Of a DNA stretch of 64,000 nucleotides, positions 1-10,691 are shown one piece after another. Under the pieces are notes generated by a model. The model saw only the letters and a program-made list of their open reading frames with translations. It did not search any database and had not been told where the DNA came from. The DNA is from Thinopyrum elongatum. Lineage: Eukaryota; Streptophyta; Magnoliopsida; Poales; Poaceae. The DNA is taken from contig JAAAXO010000350.1 in assembly GCA_011799875.1 (NCBI GenBank), forward strand, positions 181,075-245,074. The letters run 5' to 3'. Every line of letters starts with the position of its first letter. The stretch's first letter is position 1. Made by a program: the position numbers and the translations under genes.

Positions 1-147
1 AGTAAATGGTGGCATGGAAACATTAACCTGATTATGTGCATTCTGATGTAATTGCTCCTCTTGTGGCGGTTGTTGTATTTTCTTAGGTGATGGCAAATCT
101 CCCACGATCGATGAAGCCCAAGAACTAACAACTCCAGAACCTGCCAT
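1..147 (-). CDS. N-terminus of a divergent Gag-like protein, cut by the window edge
   Basis: A minus-strand frame opens at an ATG at 145-147 and stays open for 49 codons to the window edge. It begins MAGSG and continues serine-rich (VVSSWASSIVGDLPSP), then becomes glutamine-rich. The start context (AACTATGGCAGG) resembles the ACCATGGCAGG start of the main CRM gag. It also lies downstream of an LTR, PBS and 5' UTR in the expected order, so I infer it is the gag start of this element. Apart from the first four residues it does not resemble the MAGSQADE...DWENMTN start of the other copies in the window. It belongs to a second CRM subfamily (LTR at 1519-2421). No domain can be named from 49 residues. 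A non-autonomous Quinta-like element is possible but unproven. Confidence 0.5.
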   Translation of the reverse strand, partial: MAGSGVVSSWASSIVGDLPSPKKIQQPPQEEQLHQNAHNQVNVSMPPFT

Positions 148-1507
148 AGTTAGTAGAAAACAAGAAACAAAATCCAAGAACAATGTTCCTATGAACTACT
201 AGGATGTGGTGGTAAAACGCTCACAGTGTAGCAAATATCAATATCTTACAAGTTCTTACCATGCAGCAGGTGGTGACAGGCAACCAGCGGTGTCAAATAA
301 CTCCGAAGATAGAGTAAAGCGATTGCCAGGGGAACGTACGTATACACGGTGTAGAAATATATGGAGCTTGGAAAGCTTAAATATTTGGTAGCAAAAGATT
401 AGCAATAATCAATTCAGAGATGCAATGTTGAATAAACGCTCAACGACGGTACTGTGCTGGTCCTAGGCTAGACCGGACTAGAGACGCGAGCCTAGAACAC
501 TAATGAGGTCACGGTGTAGCACAACTAGCATCAATAAAGGATATGAAGTAGCTCTCGACAGCAAGATATAAGTGAAGATCACAATGGCAGTAAAAATAAT
601 GATGAGAAACAACTACCAAGTACCATATACCAACAATTCTCCCTCCAACTTTACTCTATAAAAGTTTGTGCCAATTTTTTGATAATTTTTCTCAAGAATG
701 GCACTGACTCAAGCTTTCAAATGCAAAAAGAATCACTCAATTCCGATTTGATATGAGGAGTCAAAAAATTCTAAAACTGGCCTGAAAAACTGGAACAAGC
801 TGTGTTCGCGAATTTCGGAGGGCAAAAAGACCTATTTAGAAGCCGATTTTGAGGTGTCAAATATTGAACTAGCTTCTGCAACTATTTAGATGCGGCTCGT
901 CGCTAGCTTTAATTTGAGTACTCACGAAGCCAAAACAGACTTCGTATGAAAAAGATATGCCTGTTTTACTGAACACTGCGCAAAACAGATTCCAATCCGA
1001 ATTCAGCTACGAGATTGAGTCTAGATAGATCCGAATTTTGTTTTTTTTTTCTTCTCTCTTTTTTTTTCTCACACTTTTTTCTCTTTTTTTTCTGACTTTT
1101 TTTCTCTCTTTCCAAAACAAACTAGATAAGATGCAGATTGGATCGAGCGAAGATATGAACGGCGTCAGCTATAATTAGGACAATGAACGGTGGGTAGCAC
1201 GTAGTGGAAATTGATGGATGGGAGTTGGTGGACAGCGGAAGGGATAATGATGCAGCGGCGGCGTGACTAATGTGAACAGAACTCGAAACTCTAAACGAAC
1301 TAGACACTAAGACCAGCAACTCGACACGACAATGCAACCGATAATTCAACTATACAAGCACCGAAAAGAAAATTGCGAAGGCTCAGACTGGCTTGGATAA
1401 AGGATGAATAGATCTAACTTTTTTTTGTGGCTTTTTCTTTGGATAATAGGTAAGAAAATAAATCTAATCTAGGGATAACTGGAAATTCTCATCGAGCAAC
1501 CTGAAAA
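148..1507 (-). other. 5' UTR of the second-subfamily CRM element
   Basis: This non-coding leader lies between the PBS and the gag-like ATG. The part near 400-500 is clearly homologous to the leader of the main family: it holds the same block around TCCTAGGCTAGACC and the CTAGGCT/AGCCTAG hairpin arms (463-469 and 489-495). The stretch near 1230-1400 also matches the main leader. The middle (about 540-1100), with T-rich runs at 1039-1110, is not shared with the main family. I see no gene in it. Confidence 0.65.
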
Positions 1508-1516
1508 CTGATACCA
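1508..1516 (-). promoter_or_regulatory. Primer-binding site (tRNA-iMet)
   Basis: On the minus strand TGGTATCAG starts two nucleotides after the LTR end, followed by TTTTCAGGTTG. It is complementary to the 3' end of plant initiator methionine tRNA, the usual primer of this lineage. Confidence 0.85.
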
Positions 1517-1518
1517 CT

Positions 1519-2421
1519 TGATAGAGGCGAGGGTGTCCCGATCTTTCGATGAGATGATATCTATCGTTTTTGGTGGAGTAGACTTTAACGATCCGACTAC
1601 GAACGTGCGAGGACGTCGCGCCTTAGCAATCGCTAAACCAACTCCGAGAGGTTATTGATCACGCCGGAGCACAATCAACCTGACCCCGAGGGTCTATCTC
1701 CTGCAAGCAAATGAAGAACAAGCAAGAAGCTAAGATTTGCAATCTGGATATTGCGAATATAAGATGAAAGCTTTATTGATCGAGGTGGGGTTCTGTGACG
1801 TCTTGGTCTGGTTGTTGAACACAAACGAAGTACGCGAAGTTGCAGCTATGGCGAACTTTTAATCTAAACAAAACCCAAGCAAAAATCTACTAGATGGATC
1901 TACTTATATAGGAGCAAGGGGTGGTGGCCAAGGAGGTGGGAGGACGTCCCAAGGCAGCCTAAAACTAACCCTAGGTCGTACAAGGCCAATGGGCCCAAGT
2001 GGAGGTGATGCAACACCTTTGGACTTGTAGTTTGACTCGGATTCTGCTACAGCATCAGATTGTTTCGACAACAACTCAACGCTCCGGATGAATTTGAAGG
2101 TGAAACCAATTGGGTTAGAAAGAGCACGAAATCTACTTTCCAACAAAAAAAGAATCACCCAATTCAGAGTCCGTATGAAATAGTTCTTGGCGTTTTGACT
2201 CAGGTATGTCTGTGCAGTCCGAATCTGAATCCAGAACGTGAGAGACTTGGACTCTATCTTCTCTTGGCCCAAAAGTACCGTGAGAGGACTTTTTGAACAG
2301 CACATAAACTTCTCTTTTTCCCTTATGTTCATATGTGGATTGTACAAATGTCCCATACACCTCACAAATATACATGTATGCAATATTTTTGGTCGTATCC
2401 AAGGTAGTCATGTCCTTATCA
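1519..2421 (-). repeat. 5' LTR of the second CRM subfamily
   Basis: 903 bp with TG/CA ends (sense strand TGATAAGGACATGACTACC ... CGCCTCTATCA). The last 370 or so bases in sense orientation (R/U5) match the main family, but the whole U3 differs: there is no PITRARARQ coding tail. It matches the solo LTR at 62772-63753 except for a missing stretch of about 80 bp flanked by CACCT. It abuts a main-family LTR fragment at 2422 (TAATA, one side of the expected target duplication), so the element inserted into an older LTR. The partner LTR is outside the window. Confidence 0.85.
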
Positions 2422-2795
2422 TAATAGCCTCTGGACGAAATTTATGAAGTGGCATCTTGTATATTTCATCCAAGGCTTCCTCCACTCATTATGGTGGCTT
2501 CAAAGTCCTGAAATCATCACTTGTAACTCCGTTCTTGTTCCCCTTGCGCATGCCATCATCTCCATGCTTGAACTTGCTCCAAGGTTCCTCTTTCTTGTCC
2601 AAGCTAGGCCCTTCATTTGTAAGCAAAACAAATGTATCCAATTTAGCCAGCATCATATTCTCATGAACATTAGAATCATTACCAAGAAACGAAAGTACCT
2701 GATAATTTAATTGGCGTGCGCGAGCTCTAGTAATTGGTCCAGTATGTATAGCAGCAGCGGCTGTGGGTGTAACAATGGTATTGATGTCCTCATCA
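2422..2795 (-). repeat. CRM LTR fragment (U3 half), split by the second-subfamily element
   Basis: This is the U3 portion of a main-family LTR from TAATAGCCTCTGG to ...TCCTCATCA. It carries the coding tail ([14 protein letters not shown]). Its outer end sits in the RT of element A at TCTAG. Its missing R/U5 half should lie left of the window, beyond the element that begins at 2421. Confidence 0.8.
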
Positions 2796-2965
2796 TCTAG
2801 CCTAGGAATAGGATGACGATAACGCATAGTAATATTATTAATGCCTCTACAATCAACACACATACGCGACGTACCATCCTTTTTTGGCTCTAGTATAATA
2901 GGAACAGCACAAGGACTAAGAGATTCGCGTATATAACCTTTGTCGAGCAGCTCCTGTACTTGACG
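2796..2965 (-). pseudogene. RT fragment of CRM element A
   Basis: 170 bp encoding the start of the reverse transcriptase: [17 protein letters not shown], then [10 protein letters not shown] and [10 protein letters not shown] on the minus strand. The upstream continuation is at 7045 on the far side of the nested element. The repeated TGACG at 2961-2965 and 7045-7049 proves the two pieces were once joined. The other end is truncated by the LTR ending at 2795. Compared with the inverted copy at about 13026-13195 it differs at two positions that I could see. Confidence 0.85.
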
Positions 2966-3887
2966 TGATAGAGGCGAGGGTGTCCCGATCTTTCGATGCG
3001 ATGATAGCTATCGTTTTTGGTGGAGTAGACTTTGACGATCCGACTACGAACGTGCGAAGACGTCGCGCCTTAACAATCGCTAAACCAACTCCGAGAGGTT
3101 ATTGACCACGCCGGAGCACAATCAACCTGACCACGAGGGTCTATCTCCTGCAAGCAAACGAAGAACAAGCAAGAAACTAAGATTTGCAATCTGGATATTG
3201 CGAATATAAGATGAAAGCTTTATTGATCAAGGTGGGGTTCTGTGACGTCTTGGTCTAGTCGTTGAACACAAACGAAGTACGCGAAGTTGCAGCTATGGCG
3301 AACTTTTAATCTAAACAAAACCCAAAGTCTAAACGGTGCCCTAAGGGCTGTATATATGGAGGAAGAGGAGGGGATTTCGTGGCCCTTGAAGGAGGGGTCC
3401 GAAACCAACCCTATCTCTTGTTTCCCCACACATACGGACTCTAAAAATAGCCTATACTCAAGTATTTCGAAATTACATGGGCCTGGCCCAATAATAAGGT
3501 GACGCAGCACCTATAATAGCCTCTGGACGAAATTTATGAAGTGACATCTTGTATATTTCGTCCAAGGCTTCCTGCACTCATTATGGTGGCTTCAAAGTCC
3601 TGAAATCATCACTTGTAACTCCGTTCTTGTTCCCCTTGTGCATGCCATCATCTCCATGCTTGAACTTGCACCAAGGTTCCTCTTTCTTGTCCAAGCTAGG
3701 CCCTTCATTTGTAAGGAAAACAAATGTATCCAATTTAGGCAGCATCATATTCTCATGAACTTTAGAATCATTACCAAGAAACGAAAGTACCTGATATTTT
3801 AATTGGCGTGCGCGAGCTCTAGTAATTGGTCCAGTACGTATAGAAGCAGGGGCTGTGGGTGTAACAATGGTATTGATGTCCTCATCA
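2966..3887 (-). repeat. CRM LTR, 922 bp (3' LTR of the nested derivative)
   Basis: Complete LTR with TG...CA ends. It follows the polypurine tract AAGAAGGGGAGGA of the upstream integrase piece in sense orientation and carries the polyprotein stop at 3581-3583. Confidence 0.9.
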
Positions 3888-5009
3888 TCCTCCCCTTCTT
3901 GAAATGAAGTCGTCCTCGACGGAAGCTCATCTTCCTCACCCAAATAAGGCTTCAGATCTGCAATGTTAAAAGTGGGACTAACCCCAAAATCTGCAGGCAG
4001 CTCAAGTTTATATGCATTATCATTTATTTTCTCTAACACCTTAAAAGGACCATCAGCACGTGGCATTAGCTTTGATTTGCGCAAATCAGGAAATCTATCC
4101 TTACGCAAATGTAACCAAACAAGATCTCCAGGTGCAAACACAACATGTTTTCTACCCTTATCTCCAGCAAGTTTATATTTAGCATTCATACCCTCAATGT
4201 TCTCCTTAGTTAACTCATGCATTTTTAAGATCAATTCAGCACGTTGTTTAGCATCAAAATTAACCTTCTCCGAAGATGGAAGAGGCAACAAATCAATTGG
4301 TGCACGAGGAAGGAAACCATACACAATTTCAAAAGGACACATCTTAGTAGTAGAATGCAATGAACGATTATAAGCAAATTCAATATGAGGCAAGCATTCT
4401 TCCCACATTTTCTTGTTATTCTTCAAAACAGCCCTAAGCATAGTAGACAATGTTCTATTGACTACTTCAGTTTGTCCATCAGTTTGGGGGTGACATGTAG
4501 TACTAAAAAGCAGTTTAGTCCCCAACTTAGCCCATAAACATCTCAAAAAGTGGCTAAGAAATTTAGTATCACGATCTGAAACAATAGTATTTGGCACACC
4601 ATGCAAGCGTATAATTTCACGAAAGAACAAATCAGCAACATTAACAGCATCATCGCTTTTATGACATGGTATAAAGTGTGCCATTTTCGAGAACCTATCC
4701 ACGACAACAAATATGCTATCCCTCCCCTTCTTTGTTCGAGGTAAACCTAAAACAAAGTCCATAGATATATCCTCCCAAGGAACACTAGGTACAGGCAAAG
4801 GCATATATAAACCATGAGGATTGAGTCGTGACTTAGCTTTTTGACATGTAGTGCAGCGAGCAACAAAACGCTCAACATCCCGTCTCATCTTTGGCCAAAA
4901 GAAATGTGTAGCAAGTATATCCTCCATCTTCTTCACGCCAAAGTGTCCCATTAATCCTCCTCCATGCGGCTCCTGCAACAACAAAAGACGAACGGAGCTA
5001 GCTGGAATG
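3581..5009 (-). pseudogene. CRM integrase C-terminal part reading into the 3' LTR
   Basis: The minus-strand open frame starts inside the integrase zinc finger ([23 protein letters not shown]) and includes the DDE core: SMDFVLGL (first D), IVSDRDTKF (second D) and DGQTEVVNR (E). It continues through the GPF-type module ([19 protein letters not shown]) and the LTR-encoded tail ([10 protein letters not shown], ending TLKPP). Everything upstream (gag to RNase H) is missing. The 5' side is fused to an LTR at 5010, just after CATTCCAGCTAGC. Compared with other copies it has P for A in LLLQEPHGG. Confidence 0.9.
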
Positions 5010-5931
5010 TGATAGAGGCGAGGGTGTCCCGATCTTTCGATGAGATGATAGCTATCGTTTTTGGTGGAGTAGACTTTGACGATCCGACTACGAACGTGCG
5101 AGGACGTCGCGCCTTAGCAATCGCTAAACCAACTCCGAGAGGTTATTGACCACGCCGGAGCACAATCAACCTGACCACGAGGGTCTATCTCCTGCAAGCA
5201 AACGAAGAACAAGCAAGAAACTAAGATTTGCAATCTGGATATTGCGAATATAAGATGAAAGCTTTATTGATCAAGGTGGGGTTCTGTGACGTCTTGGTCT
5301 GGTCGTTGAACACAAACGAAGTACGCGAAGTTGCAGCTATGGCGAACTTTTAATCTAAACAAAACCCAAAGTCTAAACGGTGCCCTAAGGGCTGTATATA
5401 TGGAGGAAGAGGAGGGGATTTCGTGGCCCTTGAAGGAGGGGTCCGAAACCAACCCTATCTCTTGTTTCCCCACACATACGGACTCTAAAAACAGCCTAAA
5501 CTCAAGTATTTCGAAATTACATGGGCCTGGCCCAATAATAAGGTGACGCAGCACCTATAATAGCCTCTGGACGAAATTTATGAAGTGACATCTTGTATAT
5601 TTCGTCCAAGGCTTCCTGCACTCATTATGGTGGCTTCAAAGTCCTGAAATCATCACTTGTAACTCCGTTCTTGTTCCCCTTGTGCATGCCATCATCTCCA
5701 TGCTTGAACTTGCTCCAAGGTTCCTCTTTCTTGTCCAAGCTAGGCCCTTCATTTGTAAGCAAAACAAATGTATCCAATTTAGGCAGCATCATATTCTCAT
5801 GAACTTTAGAATCATTACCAAGAAACGAAAGTACCTGATATTTTAATTGGCGTGCGCGAGCTCTAGTAATTGGTCCAGTATGTATAGAAGCAGTGGCTGT
5901 GGGTGTAACAATGGTATTGATGTCCTCATCA
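5010..5931 (-). repeat. CRM LTR, 922 bp (internal LTR of the nested derivative)
   Basis: Complete TG...CA LTR. In sense orientation its U3 follows a normal polypurine tract, so it is a true 3' LTR. Its U5 end is fused straight to integrase sequence (5009) instead of a primer-binding site. Confidence 0.9.
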
Positions 5932-6832
5932 TCCTCCCCTTCTTGAAATGAAGTCGTCCTCGACGGAAGCTCATCTTCCTCACCCAAATAAGGCTTCAGA
6001 TCTGCAATGTTAAAAGTGGGACTAACCCCAAAATCTGCAGGCAGCTCAAGTTTATATGCATTATCATTTATTTTCTCTAACACCTTAAAAGGACCATCAG
6101 CACGTGGCATTAGCTTTGATTTGCGCAAATCAGGAAATCTATCCTTACGCAAATGTAACCAAACAAGATCTCTAGGTGCAAACACAACATGTTTTCTACC
6201 CTTATCTCCAGCAAGTTTATATTTAGCATTCATACGCTCAATGTTCTCCTTAGTTAACTCATGCATTTTTAAGATCAATTCAGCACATTGTTTAGCATCA
6301 AAATTAACCTTCTCCGAAGATGGAAGAGGCAACAAATCAATTGGTGCACGAGGAAGGAAACCATACACAATTTCAAAAGGACACATCTTAGTAGTAGAAT
6401 GCAATGAACGATTATAAGCAAATTCAATATGAGGCAAGCATTCTTTCCACATTTTCTTGTTATTCTTCAAAACAGCCCTAAGCATAGTAGACAATGTTCT
6501 ATTGACTACTTCAGTTTGTCCATCAGTTTGGGGGTGACATGTAGTACTAAAAAGCAGTTTAGTCCCCAACTTAGCCCATAAACATCTCCAAAAGTGGCTA
6601 AGAAATTTAGTATCACGATCTGAAACAATAGTATTTGGCACACCATGCAAGCGTATAATTTCACGAAAGAACAAATCAGCAACATTAACAGCATCATCGC
6701 TTTTATGACATGGTATAAAGTGTGCCATTTTCGAGAACCTATCCACGACAACAAATATGCTATCCCTCCCCTTCTTTGTTCGAGGTAAACCTAAAACAAA
6801 GTCCATAGATATATCCTCCCAAGGAACACTAG
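5932..6832 (-). pseudogene. CRM integrase fragment fused to an upstream LTR piece
   Basis: This encodes the integrase core from [15 protein letters not shown] to [11 protein letters not shown] in an open frame. At about 6831-6834 (shared AGGT) the frame passes into LTR sequence, giving the chimeric reading [13 protein letters not shown]. The frame stays open through the LTR piece and into PR/RT-linker codons of element A up to 7418. That is a fortuitous fusion and not a family protein. Confidence 0.85.
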
Positions 6833-7044
6833 GTTCCTCTTTCTTGTCCAAGCTAGGCCCTTCATTTGTAAGCAAAACAAATGTATCCAATTTAGGCAGC
6901 ATCATATTCTCATGAACTTTAGAATCATTACCAAGAAACGAAAGTACCTGATATTTTAATTGGCGTGCGCGAGCTCTAGTAATTGGTCCAGTATGTATAG
7001 AAGCAGGGGCTGTGGGTGTAACAATGGTATTGATGTCCTCATCA
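6833..7044 (-). repeat. CRM LTR fragment (first 212 bp of U3)
   Basis: It runs in sense from TGATGAGGACATC to about AAGAAAGAGGAACC and is then replaced by integrase sequence. It is the remnant of the 5' LTR of the nested derivative, next to TSD TGACG at 7045-7049. Confidence 0.85.
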
Positions 7045-9039
7045 TGACGCATAATCTCCTTCGTCTCCTCTGGATTGGTACGGTATGGCGCACGGTTTGG
7101 CAACGAAGCACCGGGAATTAAGTCAATCTGATGCTCAATCCCGCGAATAGGTGGTAATCCCGGTGGCACGTCTTGTGGAAAGACGTCAGCGAACTCCTGC
7201 AAAATGTTAGTGACCGCAGGAGGCAAAGAGGAAGGCACGTCCTCGAATGAAAATAACGCCTCTTTGCACACAAAAGCATAGCAAACAGAATTGCTGAAAT
7301 CTAGATCATCAATATCAGATTTGGTGGCAAGTAAGCATGCACTTTTCAATTTAATTTCAGAAGCAACACTAGATGGTTTATTATTAGGCTTCATTTGTTG
7401 CTCAAATTCTTTTGCCACAATCTGATTTTCACTCTTATTTTTCTCCTATTTTGCTTTACTAGCTCTATTAATATCATCTTTCAAAATAGAATCAGGAGTC
7501 ATAGGAAGCAAAGTAATATGTTTATCCTTATGAACAAGAGTATACTGATTGTTTCTACCATGGTGTATAGAATTTTTATCAAATTGCCATGGTCTACCAA
7601 GTAATAATGAACATGCTTGCATGGGTACCACATCACAATCAACATAATCAGCATATGTAGAGATACTAAAATGCACACGAACAGTACGTGTTACCTTAAC
7701 CTTGCCGCTGTTGTTGAACCATCCTCAGTAGCAATCATAACACGCGGAGATTGGCATTCTCTCGCATAATGACCTCTTCCCTTACAACGACGACAAATAA
7801 TATCATGTGTGTGCCCTGTTGATGCCATAGATGAAGAAGAGCTCTGGGCAGGCCCAGAAGGTGTACTCTTGGCAGATGGTGGTGGTGGTGCCTGTTTTCT
7901 TGTATCTCGGTTGGAATTGGCGGCTGAAGTCAGTGGTGCCGCAGTAGGACGTGTGGGAGTAGAGGAGGCACGCGGTGTCCATGATGAAGATCGACCTGCA
8001 GAAAAATTGCCTGTCGATCCTGCACTTCACGTTCAGCTTTACAAGCAAGATGGAATAAACGAGTGATATTATTATACTCCTTATACTCTAGAATGGTCTG
8101 AATCTCTCTATTTAATCCACCCATGAAATGTGCAAGCATAGCTTCATTCTCCTCAACAATACCACATCTAATCATGCCAGTTTGTAATTCCTGATAATAT
8201 TCTTCTACAGAATTTTTTCCTTGTCTTAAGCGCTGCAATTTTTGAAGTAATTCACGTTGATAATATGGTGGAACCCAACGAGTACGCATAGCAGTTTTCA
8301 AAGCAGCCCACGTAGCTGGAATAGGATATAATCTACAATGTTCAGACCACCATACACATGCAAAACTAGTGAAAGCACAAACAGCAGCAGCAACACGTCG
8401 TTCCTCGGGATATTGTAAACATGTAAAACGTTGTTCAGTTTCTAACTCCCAAGTAAGATATATATCAGGCACATATCTACCCTCGAATGGTGGAATATTC
8501 AATTTTAATTTAGGAAGATGGTCATGATCTCGTACCTGAAGTGGTGGTGCAGACCTACCATTGCGATTATTTGCATGTGGACGACCTGGTGCTGGTGGTT
8601 GCACGTAGTTATGATTTTGATCAACCTCATCCTCATAATCGCCCGCGTAATCATCCTCCTCCTCGGCACCAGCAGCAGCAGGAGCAGGAGCCAAAGAAGC
8701 ATCAACAGTAGGTACAGCAGCACCAGAAGTTTGGCCATCCTCAAGAGGAACACGCTTCGCTCGTCCGAACTGATTTGGAAGGGGGCGTTGTTGTTGTCGT
8801 TGCAGAGGTGCGACAGGTGCAGCCGGTGGTGGTTGGGGAAGACGCGTGAGCAATTCATTAAACTTGTTATCCAGCTTTGTCTCGAACGACTTCTCCATGC
8901 CATCTATCTTCTCCATGGCCTCTTCAAATCTGTTTAGCACATCTCCCACCTGGCCACTCATCATTTGCTGAAATTTATCATGCAACTCCTTGTTCGTCAT
9001 GTTCTCCCAGTCAATCTCGTCGGCTTGTGATCCTGTCAT
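7045..9039 (-). pseudogene. CRM element A: gag-protease-RT start, degenerate
   Basis: Minus-strand gag starts at MTGSQADE (9037-9039), downstream of an in-frame weaker ATG at 9060. The Gag domain is clear ([40 protein letters not shown]). Three lesions are seen: a short deletion after [10 protein letters not shown] that shifts frame into [11 protein letters not shown]; a larger deletion of roughly 300 bp between GATTGCTACTGAGGATGG and TTCAACAACAGC that removes the protease DGGS motif; and a TAG in the linker after NRASKAK (7447-7449). The linker and RT approach ([19 protein letters not shown]) follow, up to KEIMR, where the nested element interrupts. All three lesions are shared with 11614-13029 on the other strand. 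Confidence 0.9.
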
Positions 9040-10130
9040 GGTTAGCAGCAATAGAAACACACAAGAATATGATCCTACAGACTACAAGAAAGTGGTGGTG
9101 GTGTGGTGTGGTGTCACAAATCCGTCAAGCAGATCTCAAATTCTTACCAGTTCTTACCCAGCAGCAGGTGGTGATCGGCAACCTTTGTAGTCAAAACTCT
9201 CAGAGCTTGGACAGAGCGATTGCCAGGTGGTGTCAAACGCACGATGTAGATGTATGTGGAGCTGGGAAGGCTTATGATATGGTAGCAAAAAGGGTCAGCA
9301 ATAATCAATTCAGAGATGCAATGTTGAATAAACTCTCAACGACGGTACTGTGCTGGTCCTAGGCTAGACCGTGCTAGAGACGCGAGCCTAGAACACTAAC
9401 AAAAATCATGGCGCTGCACGTAAACAAGGGAGGAGCACACTCTGAATTCTTTTCTTTTTTTTTTGCTCCGCAACAATTTTTTTTCGAAAAAGTCTACAAA
9501 TGGTCTAAAAACTGCCTAGCCAGAATTTTCCAGACTTTGTTTTTTTTTTTTGAAACTGGAACTATTTTTCTTCTGCGGGTAGCACGAAAATTGGGGAATC
9601 CGACTTGTTCACGACTCGTAGTATCGCGTGATCTGGAACTCTAAAATAAAGGAATAAATACTGGACTCGGACTAGGACTGGTGGCAGAGATGAATCTGGT
9701 GGAACTCGGACTGGTGATGGTATATGACGGTAGTATATGTGGGCTCGGATTGGTGGTGGTATATGGACTCGGATCGGTGGTGGTATCTGGACTCGGATCG
9801 GTGGTGGTATATGGACTCAGAGAAATAGCAGATAAGCTCTGGTGGTATATGGTAGGGGCGATGATGATGGTGCGGCGGCGGCGTGACAACTTGTGAACAG
9901 AACTCGAAACTCTAAAGAACTAGACGCTAAGACCAGCAACTTGACAAGACGATGCAACCGCAAATTCAACAAAGCAAAAACCCTAAAAAGATTATGCAAA
10001 GGCTCAGATTGGTTCGGATATGATGAACTAACCCTAATTTTTTTTTTGGCTTTTTCCTGGACTGTAGGTATGAAGAACAGACTCGATCTAAACTACGAAA
10101 AACTGTAAATCTCACCGAGCAACCTGGGAA
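9040..10130 (-). other. 5' UTR of element A
   Basis: Leader between PBS and gag. It holds the CTAGGCT/AGCCTAG hairpin region near 9358-9390, T/A homopolymer runs near 9450-9560, and an imperfect tandem repeat of about 24 bp (GGACTCGGATCGGTGGTGG type) at about 9700-9820. I see no gene. Open frames across the repeat are low-complexity by-products. Confidence 0.75.
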
Positions 10131-10140
10131 TCTGATACCA
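10131..10140 (-). promoter_or_regulatory. Primer-binding site (tRNA-iMet)
   Basis: TGGTATCAGA on the minus strand, two nucleotides from the LTR end at 10143. Confidence 0.85.
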
Positions 10141-10142
10141 CT

Positions 10143-10691
10143 TGATAGAGGCGAGGGTGTCCCGATCTTTTGATGAGATGATAGCTATTGTTTTTGGTGG
10201 AGTAGACTTTGACGATCCGACTACGAACGTGCGAGGACGTCGCGCCTTAGCAATCGCTAAACCAACTCCGAGAGGTTATTGACCACGCCGGAGCACAATC
10301 AACCTGACCACGAGGGTCTATCTCCTGCAAGCAAACGAAGAACAAGCAAGAAACTAAGATTTGCAATCTGGATATTGCGAATATAAGATGAAAGCTTTAT
10401 TGATCAAGGTGGGGTTCTGTGACGTCTTGGTCTGGTCGTTGAACACAAACGAAGTACGCGAAGTTGCAGCTATGGCGAACTTTTAATCTAAACAAAACCC
10501 AAAGTCTAAACGGTGCCCTAAGGGCTGTATATATGGAGGAAGAGGAGGGGATTTCGTGGCCCTTGAAGGAGGGGTCCGAAACCAACCCTATCTCTTGTTT
10601 CCCCACACATACGGACTCTAAAAACAGCCTATACTCAAGTATTTCGAAATTACATGGGCCTGGCCCAATAATAAGGTGACGCAGCACCTAT
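10143..10691 (-). repeat. 5' LTR of element A, truncated at U3
   Basis: It contains U5, R and the proximal U3 (549 bp). It then stops at GCAGCACCTAT, where a plus-strand LTR begins. It forms a head-to-head inverted repeat with 11065-11613. Confidence 0.9.

Larger units (their letters stand above)
2966..7044 (-). mobile_element. Deleted CRM derivative (LTR-IN-LTR-IN-LTR) inserted in element A, TSD TGACG
   Basis: In sense (minus) order: LTR fragment 7044-6833, integrase C-terminal half 6832-5932, full LTR 5931-5010, integrase C-terminal half again 5009-3888, full LTR 3887-2966. It is flanked by the perfect 5-bp repeat TGACG (2961-2965, 7045-7049). No gag, protease, RT, RNase H or PBS is present. 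It either inserted in deleted form or lost these parts afterwards by recombination between LTR and integrase; the junctions show only short homology (AGGT at 6831-6834). Confidence 0.85.

Noticed and set aside
3549..3758. Repeated 69-codon frame [14 protein letters not shown]...
   Set aside because: Antisense of the LTR-encoded pol tail; no start context or family support.
3963..4373. Repeated 136-codon frame antisense to integrase
   Set aside because: It is exactly opposite the conserved integrase C-terminal coding region in every copy, so it is a shadow of that frame.
5625..7418. A 597-codon fusion frame combining linker, LTR tail and integrase
   Set aside because: It arises by chance from junctions of the nested derivative; domain order is wrong for any CRM protein.
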